Shown one piece after another: positions 58,583-64,000 of a DNA stretch of 64,000 nucleotides. The notes below the pieces were generated by a model, which saw only the letters and a list, made by a program, of their open reading frames with translations, was not told the origin of the DNA and made no database searches. The translations under genes were made by a program, and so were the position numbers. Location: the NCBI RefSeq assembly GCF_009936215.1, contig NZ_AP019551.1:1822708-1886707 (forward strand), written 5' to 3'. This stretch comes from Athalassotoga saccharophila. Lineage in GTDB: Bacteria > Thermotogota > Thermotogae > Mesoaciditogales > Mesoaciditogaceae. Position 1 is the stretch's first letter; each line of letters opens with the position of its first letter.

Positions 58583-59514
58583 TGAAATACGTCTACGGTC
58601 CGGTACCATCGAGAAGACTTGGCAGATCACTGGGAGTAAGTCCAATTCCATCAAAGACGTGTAATTACTCGTGTGTTTACTGCCAGTTGGGTAGAACGGA
58701 TCATTTTACAAACTTAAGAAAAGATTTTTTCGATCCTCAGGAGATCCTAAAAGAGATCTTTCAAAGCGTTGAAGAAAACAGATCGATCGATTACATAACC
58801 TTTGTGGGAGAGGGAGAACCAACACTTTGTAAATCGATAGGATATTTGATAGATCAGGCAAAACTTACCCATCTTCCCGTTGCCGTTATAACAAACGGTG
58901 CACTTTTGTACGACGAAGATGTTAGAATGGACCTGAGAAATGCAGATGTCGTTTTGCCATCTTTGGATGCAGGCAGTGAAGAAACCTTTTTAAGGATAAA
59001 TAGACCACACAAAGAGATAAAGTTTGAAAGAATGGTTGAGGGTCTAAAACAATTTTCAAAGATAAGAACGGGACAATTGTGGGTCGAGGTAATGCTTGTC
59101 AAAGGGCTTAATGATTCTGAAGAAGAAATCAAAAAAATCAAGAATATTCTAAAAGATGTCAATCCGGACAGAGTCTACATAAATGTCCCAATTCGCCCTC
59201 CCGCAGAACCATGGGTAGAGATACCAGACGAAGAATCCATCGCGAAAGCACACGAAATACTCGAAAGTTACGTGATATCCGGATATGAAGAGGGGGAATT
59301 CAACGTGAATCCCGAACATCTCTACGATGAGATTTTGAAAATATGCGAGCGCCATCCAATGAGGGAAGATCAGATAAAGGAAATATGCCTGAAATTCAAC
59401 GCCAGGCCGGAGGAGATAATCTCTAAAATGAGAAATGACAAAAGTGTCAAAGAAATTTCGTACCATGAAAAAAGATTTTTTGTCGTCAAGCCTAAAATGG
59501 AGGGAAGGCCGTGA
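58582..59514 (+). CDS. Radical SAM protein
   Basis: 310 residues. CNYSCVYCQLG supplies the CxxxCxxC cluster cysteines; GEGEPTL is the SAM-contact GGE-like motif. GPVPSRRLGRSLGV is the N-terminal signature of a wide uncharacterised family (COG0731-type Fe-S oxidoreductases). The C-terminal 80 residues add a winged-helix-like region. Substrate unknown; linkage with the ferredoxin and ATPases suggests metal-cluster or redox work. A start at GTG 58576 is also possible. Confidence 0.87.
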   Translation: MKYVYGPVPSRRLGRSLGVSPIPSKTCNYSCVYCQLGRTDHFTNLRKDFFDPQEILKEIFQSVEENRSIDYITFVGEGEPTLCKSIGYLIDQAKLTHLPVAVITNGALLYDEDVRMDLRNADVVLPSLDAGSEETFLRINRPHKEIKFERMVEGLKQFSKIRTGQLWVEVMLVKGLNDSEEEIKKIKNILKDVNPDRVYINVPIRPPAEPWVEIPDEESIAKAHEILESYVISGYEEGEFNVNPEHLYDEILKICERHPMREDQIKEICLKFNARPEEIISKMRNDKSVKEISYHEKRFFVVKPKMEGRP

Positions 59515-60257
59515 AAGTAACGATACTTTGTAACGATATCGCAAGGCCAGGTCTTCTTTCCGAGCACGGACTTTCTCTTTTGATAGACGATGATACGATC
59601 TTTGACACGGGAACGAGCGATGTTGCCGTAAAAAATGCCGAAAAACTCGGTGTGGATCTTTCAAAGGTGAAAAGGATCTTCATAAGCCATGGCCATTACG
59701 ATCACATCGGAGGATTACCTTATATGCTCGCAAAAGTCGGAAGAGTAGATCTTTACCTCCACAAAAAGGCACTTGTACCGAAATACTCCGGCGATCGTTT
59801 TGCCGGCTTTTCTTACCAATGGAAGGATATAGAAAAGATGGCCAACGTCCATCTTCTTGAAGGGAATGATATCATAGATGGATTTACGATCTTAAACGAT
59901 GTCCCGACCATTGAAGAAAACATAGATCCCAACTTCAAAGTGAACGGTCATCACGATCTTTTCGAAGACGAGATAAATCTCATCAAAGACGGAGTTCTTA
60001 TCACCGGTTGTGCCCACCGTGGCATAGAAAATATATTCGCAAAAGCGGTCAAAGTTCAGACGGTAATGGGAGGCTTTCATCTTTTAAACTCAAATATTCA
60101 AAGGATAAATGAAATTTCAAAAATTTTTAAGGCTGCCGGCGTGGAGGTTGTGCCATTGCACTGTACGGGAAAGCGGGCAACTGAAATTTTGAAAGAAACT
60201 CTCGGAGACAAATGCCTTATAAAGATGGCGGGAGACACCATATATATCGGCGGGTAG
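59511..60257 (+). CDS. MBL-fold metallo-hydrolase (beta-RFAP-synthase-like family)
   Basis: 248 residues. SHGHYDHIGGLPYML carries the HxHxDH metal motif; GCAHRGIENIF and VVPLHCTGKRATEIL add further ligands. The N-terminus VTILCNDIARPGLLSEHGLSLLI matches a family often annotated as dihydropterin-related hydrolases, though the function is uncertain. The GTG start at 59511 overlaps the radical SAM stop. Confidence 0.87.
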   Translation: MKVTILCNDIARPGLLSEHGLSLLIDDDTIFDTGTSDVAVKNAEKLGVDLSKVKRIFISHGHYDHIGGLPYMLAKVGRVDLYLHKKALVPKYSGDRFAGFSYQWKDIEKMANVHLLEGNDIIDGFTILNDVPTIEENIDPNFKVNGHHDLFEDEINLIKDGVLITGCAHRGIENIFAKAVKVQTVMGGFHLLNSNIQRINEISKIFKAAGVEVVPLHCTGKRATEILKETLGDKCLIKMAGDTIYIGG

Positions 60258-60277
60258 CGGGTGGCAGATAGAAGAGA

Positions 60278-60307
60278 ATTGAAAATTGACAATTGAAAAT
60301 TAAAAAT
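60278..60307. repeat. A/T-rich short direct repeat between MBL and flavoprotein genes
   Basis: Units of ATTGAAAATT repeat about two and a half times. It is simple-sequence intergenic DNA with no hairpin or gene. The 88-base gap as a whole (60258-60345) holds the flavoprotein ribosome binding site AAAGGAGG at its right end. Confidence 0.4.
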
Positions 60308-60345
60308 GCGGATAAAATTTATGATGGCAAAAAGGAGGAAGTTTT

Positions 60346-62244
60346 ATGTACGAATCCCTTTTTACGAAAATAAGGTTTGGAAATCTTACTCTAAAAAATA
60401 GAATAATCTTTCCGCCGGTCTCGACAAATCTCGCTTCTGCAACCGGCGAGGTTACGGATGAGATGATATACCATTATTCAAGGCGTGCAAAGGGCGGTGT
60501 GGCACTTGTAACGATCGAAAATGTCTGCATAGATTACCCATCAACGATGGAAGGCGCAACACAGCCGAGATTTGACGATGAAAGTTTCATTCCCGGTCTG
60601 AGCCGTCTGACAGAAGAGATTCACAAATATGGCGCACTTGTCTTTGCAGAACTTACACATCCCGGTCTTATGGGATCTCATCCTCCGATCATCGCGCCAT
60701 CAGATGTTAAGTTGAGACCAGATGGACTCCATCCCCACGTGATGACATCCGATGAGATAGAAGAGGTTGCGATGAAGTTTGCAAAAGCTGCCCTTATAGC
60801 AAAGCGCGCAGGCTTCGATGGCGTCGAGGTAGAATCTGCCCATGGCCTTTTGGTGGATCAATTTCTGTCTCCTCTCACAAACAAAAGAACAGATGAATAC
60901 GGTGGATCGATAGAAAATAGAACTAAATTCGCAAAATTAATCATTGACAAGATAAGATCTCTTTGTGGAAATTATCCTGTAAGTGCACGTTTAGGGGTTA
61001 TAGACTATGTCGATGGAGGTATAAGGCCCGAAAAAGAGGGCGTCGAAATTGCCAAAAAATTTGAAGAATACGGATATGTCGCAATTCATGCCGATGTAGG
61101 TTTTGGAGACAAGGAAAAAAGGTTAGAGCCTATGGGCTATCCGCAGGCATGGAGATCCAACCTTGCAAAGATAATAAAGGACTCAGGGGTAAAGATTCCA
61201 GTAATAGCGGTTGGCATGATAAGAGAGCCCGAAGTCGCCGAAAAGATATTGAAAGATGGCACGGCAGATGTCGTTGCGCTGGGAAGAACACTCATAGCCG
61301 ATCCGGACTGGCCGATCAAAACGATGTACGGCAAAGAAAAGACCATTCGCAAATGCGTTGGATGCTCCGAATGTATAGTCTCAAGGCATATGATGGGAAC
61401 TGCAATAAGGTGCGGGATGAATCCGAACGTTGGAAAGAGTGAATCGTATGAGATGCTTGTCCCTCCGATAAAGGCCAAAAAGATCGTTATCGTCGGTGCC
61501 GGACCTGCCGGACTTGAGGCCGCAAGGGTGTCGGCCATGAGAGGGCACAAGGTTGTGATCTTCGAAAAAGAAAAGGAGATAGGCGGCGTTATAAGAATAG
61601 GATCGGTGCCTCCGGGAAAGGAAAAGATGAGATGGCTCATCGACTATTACAAACAGGTTCTTAAAGATTTGAAAGTGGACATAAGGCTCTCAACGATTGC
61701 AGACGGAAAAACGGTCATGAACGAAAATCCAGATGAGGTCGTTGTCGCGGTTGGATCTGACCCTCTAATACCACCCGTTAAAGGTATAGACGGACCAAAT
61801 GTGGTGATCTATCCGGACGTTTTGAATGGAAAGTTGCCAAATGGAAAAAACGTTGTGGTCGGTGGTGGCGGACTTGTGGGATGTGAGACTGCCCTTTATC
61901 TTGCAGACAAAGGATATTCAGTTTCAATCGTGGAAATGTTGCCAGACGTGGCGATAGGAATGGAGCCTATAAGCAAATCATACCTTATGAAAGAACTCAA
62001 TGCCCACAACGTCAGAATAATCACAAATGCAAAGATAGAATCTTTGTCTCAAAATTCAGTTCAATTCAAAAAAGACGGAAAACTGGAAGAATTAAACTTT
62101 GACAGTTTCGTTGTGGCTTTTGGAGGAAAGCCAAGAACTTTTGAAAATCTTCCCGTCCCGACGCATTTCGTCGGAGATGCTGTAAGAGTTGCAAAACTTC
62201 CCGAAGCCGTAAGAGACGGATACGCTGTAGGCTTTTCAATATAA
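60346..62244 (+). CDS. NADH:flavin oxidoreductase / 2,4-dienoyl-CoA-reductase-like iron-sulfur flavoprotein
   Basis: 632 residues in two parts. An FMN (beta/alpha)8 barrel of the Old Yellow Enzyme type (KNRIIFPPVSTN, DGVEVESAHGLLVDQFLSPLTNKRTDEYGGS, ALGRTLIADPDWP) is followed by a [4Fe-4S] site (CVGCSECIVSRHMMGT then CGMNP) and an FAD/NAD Rossmann domain (IVIVGAGPAGLEAARV and VVGGGGLVGCETALYL). These enzymes reduce unsaturated acyl-CoA or enone substrates. AAAGGAGG precedes ATG 60346. Confidence 0.9.
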   Translation: MYESLFTKIRFGNLTLKNRIIFPPVSTNLASATGEVTDEMIYHYSRRAKGGVALVTIENVCIDYPSTMEGATQPRFDDESFIPGLSRLTEEIHKYGALVFAELTHPGLMGSHPPIIAPSDVKLRPDGLHPHVMTSDEIEEVAMKFAKAALIAKRAGFDGVEVESAHGLLVDQFLSPLTNKRTDEYGGSIENRTKFAKLIIDKIRSLCGNYPVSARLGVIDYVDGGIRPEKEGVEIAKKFEEYGYVAIHADVGFGDKEKRLEPMGYPQAWRSNLAKIIKDSGVKIPVIAVGMIREPEVAEKILKDGTADVVALGRTLIADPDWPIKTMYGKEKTIRKCVGCSECIVSRHMMGTAIRCGMNPNVGKSESYEMLVPPIKAKKIVIVGAGPAGLEAARVSAMRGHKVVIFEKEKEIGGVIRIGSVPPGKEKMRWLIDYYKQVLKDLKVDIRLSTIADGKTVMNENPDEVVVAVGSDPLIPPVKGIDGPNVVIYPDVLNGKLPNGKNVVVGGGGLVGCETALYLADKGYSVSIVEMLPDVAIGMEPISKSYLMKELNAHNVRIITNAKIESLSQNSVQFKKDGKLEELNFDSFVVAFGGKPRTFENLPVPTHFVGDAVRVAKLPEAVRDGYAVGFSI

Positions 62245-62259
62245 GTGAGGAGGAAAAGG

Positions 62260-62703
62260 ATGGAAAAAGTCAAAATAGGTATAATAATATGCGATCGTTA
62301 CCGTTCATGCGCCGGGGGAAAATGTTTCAGATCCCTTGAAAACCGTGAAGGAGCCTTTAGCATTTACAAAGGTAAGGAAGTTGAGGTAGTTGGATACACA
62401 ACGTGTGGAGGATGTCCCGGCGGCAATATAGAATACGCTCCGGCCGAGATGAAAAAGAATGGAGTGAACGTGATTCATTTAGCCACAGGTATGCTTGTTG
62501 GATATCCTCCGTGTCCTTACGTCGATTACTTCAAAAGATTCATAGAGGAAAAATACGGAATAAAAGTTGTGGTCGGTACACACCCCATACCTCAAAAATA
62601 TTACACTACGCATGTAAATCTTAAAAGTTGGGAATCACCGGAATGGGAAACGCTTCTTACTCCAACTATGACAGATGAAAAAACGCGTCTAAATTACGAT
62701 TGA
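62260..62703 (+). CDS. CGGC-domain protein
   Basis: 147 residues from ATG 62260 (AGGAGGAAAAGG upstream). IIICDRYRSCAGGKCFRSLENREG and GYTTCGGCPGGNIEY match the CGGC family, which is Cys-rich and thought to bind metal or iron-sulfur clusters. PPCPYVDYF is a further Cys motif. It is translated 15 bases after the flavoprotein and may serve the same redox unit. A strong terminator follows. Confidence 0.88.
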   Translation: MEKVKIGIIICDRYRSCAGGKCFRSLENREGAFSIYKGKEVEVVGYTTCGGCPGGNIEYAPAEMKKNGVNVIHLATGMLVGYPPCPYVDYFKRFIEEKYGIKVVVGTHPIPQKYYTTHVNLKSWESPEWETLLTPTMTDEKTRLNYD

Positions 62704-62708
62704 AATTT

Positions 62709-62735
62709 AAAAAGGCCGCACTCTGCGGCCTTTTT
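62709..62735. terminator. Bidirectional terminator after the CGGC gene
   Basis: AAAAAGGCCGCA / TGCGGCCTTTTT perfect 12-bp stem with a CTC loop, between convergent genes. Confidence 0.92.
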
Positions 62736-64000
62736 AATTAAGAAAATCATATATACTCGATATTTTGAAATCAGATTTAGGCGCTTTTATTCGCTTTGGA
62801 CGATCCGGCGAGATCGCAAAAAAATTGTCTTCGAGCACCTCATCTTTTTCCGTACTTATTCTCACTCCAAAGGCCGGCTTTTCCGCCTTTATCGTTAGAG
62901 CATCACCGGACTTCTCAAATGTGATGTGCGGATCCTCGACTCTTACCTTTCTTAAGTTTGCAAATACCTCATGATTCTCAAAGACTTTGTTGCCAGCCTT
63001 TAGCCTTACAAAGCCAATTGTCTCGGCCAAATTGTCCGAAAATCTGAAATTATCAACGTTCAAAACTGAGTCGGACGGAATTCTTAAATCGTAAGATCTT
63101 TCCATCAACTTTTTGCCATTAAAAGTCCACAGATCGAATTCGAGGTTGCAACTTATCGCTTCGGAATCGTTGACCACGATGATTCTCAATTCATCTCCGT
63201 CATTTTTTATTAAAGGCAAAAGTTCTGCGTAAAATCTTTTCGTGTAATAGTAAAGTGCCTTCGGCCTTTTGAAGTAATCGACGGATGACCAACTGAAGAC
63301 TGGCCACGAATCGTTTAACTGCCAGTAGAGGGTTCCGGCCGTTTTGTACTTTCTTTCTCTCCAGTGATCGACTCCTGTCTTTATCGCTTCGGCTTGATTT
63401 ATCTGGGAAAGGTAGATTATCGAGTCAAAGTTCTTGACATTTCCAAAGTGGTTGTGGATGAATTTCATTATCCTTTCAGGCCCTTCCACCTGTTTGTTGT
63501 GGCGGACCATAACATCGCCAAAGATCTCTTTTTCGGACTTTTTGGCAAAGAAATCGATAGTCTTTGGATCTGGCGCTGATTGAAATCCGAATTCGCTTAC
63601 AAACCTTGATTTGTCGGTAAGGTACCCTCTGTAATCGACCCAGTTAGACCATACATTCCAGACATGTCTGTCTCCGGCCTCATCGGAATTCGCCTTGCTT
63701 CCACCGTACGGACTCGATGGCCAGTATGGACGGGATGGATCCTCTTTAGCACATATTTTGGGAAGGTCCTGCAAATACAGTACATTTCCTAAATGCTCGC
63801 CATTATGCTTGTGATTGTAGTTCCATTCCTCAAATCCCCAGTTGTTTTCGTTATTTCCGCACCACAAAACTATGGACGGATGATGTCTCAATTTGACAAC
63901 GTTGTATCTTGCCTCTTGGCCGGCAAGTTTTCTGAACCATTCCAAATTATCCGGATATTCGGCACAGGCAAACATGAAATCCTGCCAGACGGTTATTCCG
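62734..64000 (-). CDS. GH2 beta-mannosidase, C-terminal part (continues beyond window)
   Basis: About 421 residues are visible; the N-terminal part lies to the right of the window, and the frame is open to the last base (ITVWQDFMFACAEYP). The acid/base Glu is in LWCGNNENNWGFEEW and the nucleophile Glu in RFVSEFGFQSAPD, both in the beta-mannosidase form of GH2. GTLYWQLNDSWPVFSWSSVDYF follows. The C-terminal 130 residues are Ig-like domains. It releases mannose from manno-oligosaccharides, feeding manA. Whether it has a signal peptide cannot be seen. Confidence 0.93.
   Translation of the reverse strand, partial: GITVWQDFMFACAEYPDNLEWFRKLAGQEARYNVVKLRHHPSIVLWCGNNENNWGFEEWNYNHKHNGEHLGNVLYLQDLPKICAKEDPSRPYWPSSPYGGSKANSDEAGDRHVWNVWSNWVDYRGYLTDKSRFVSEFGFQSAPDPKTIDFFAKKSEKEIFGDVMVRHNKQVEGPERIMKFIHNHFGNVKNFDSIIYLSQINQAEAIKTGVDHWRERKYKTAGTLYWQLNDSWPVFSWSSVDYFKRPKALYYYTKRFYAELLPLIKNDGDELRIIVVNDSEAISCNLEFDLWTFNGKKLMERSYDLRIPSDSVLNVDNFRFSDNLAETIGFVRLKAGNKVFENHEVFANLRKVRVEDPHITFEKSGDALTIKAEKPAFGVRISTEKDEVLEDNFFAISPDRPKRIKAPKSDFKISSIYDFLN

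Noticed and set aside
1-64000. CRISPR array or rRNA genes
   Set aside because: No regularly spaced direct repeats of 24-40 bases and no conserved rRNA segments were seen.

Overview
This is a bacterial chromosome segment with an A+T-leaning composition, many TTG/GTG starts, strong AGGAGG-type ribosome binding sites and tightly packed operons. The gene set suggests a member of the Thermotogota, possibly a Mesoaciditoga-like lineage; this is inferred from protein style, not from a search. Supporting points are a Gram-positive-type PolC replicase, pyrophosphate-dependent phosphofructokinase, a Thermotoga HydB-like flavoprotein, the DUF721(DciA-like)-gyrB-ftsQ-like order, and sugar ABC transport with GH13 and GH2 enzymes in a cell that also encodes secretins.

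Layout. 1-6104 (+): end of an oligoendopeptidase F, PPi-phosphofructokinase, a DedA protein fused to a degenerate phosphoesterase, an HD-GYP protein and a 5'-nucleotidase, overlapping like one operon. 6105-7222 (-): rpsB followed by tRNA-Arg and tRNA-Ser. 7372-8223 (-): class IV aminotransferase. 8390-12420 (+): sugar ABC transporter (binding protein, hairpin, two permeases) and a dipeptide epimerase. 12459-18495 (-): TSUP permease, PriA, mannose-6-phosphate isomerase, ABC-2 permease and GH13 enzyme as one operon. 18635-23152 (+): queA, radC, oxaloacetate-decarboxylase-type carboxyltransferase, macrodomain protein, acetamidase. 23139-26172: cold shock protein and pilin, an acidic protein, a NifX-like protein, a hydrolase and a methyltransferase. 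26338-40454 (+): HydB-like flavoprotein, a small envelope protein, mnmE, gltX, cysS, DUF721, gyrB, ftsQ-like, ruvC, polC.

40489-53281 is the most unusual part. It encodes two secretin-type proteins, a large secreted protein with Ig-like repeats and five small secreted proteins of one paralogous family, all on the minus strand, next to two paralogous sigma-54 activator genes on the plus strand. I find three sigma-54-type -24/-12 promoters with correct spacing, and paired TTGGGAAC/GTTCCCAA half-sites upstream of them. One control region (50278-50723) serves both directions. One activator carries the sigma-54 contact motif (GAYTGA) and has its own sigma-70-like promoter. Its paralogue has lost that motif and sits behind a sigma-54 promoter. 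An 1844-bp IS1634/IS4-type element with inverted ends and a 6-bp target duplication has split one of the small secreted-protein genes. I read this as a sigma-54-switched surface or matrix secretion locus whose product is unknown.

53310-62703 (+): a metal (Zn/Mn) ABC transporter behind a perfect 23-bp palindrome; a cluster of Gly/Arg-rich protein, NifX-like protein, two MinD/ferredoxin ATPases, a ferredoxin, a radical SAM enzyme and an MBL-fold hydrolase; then an Old-Yellow-Enzyme-type flavoprotein and a CGGC-domain protein. 62734-64000 (-) is the 3' part of a GH2 beta-mannosidase gene that continues beyond the window.
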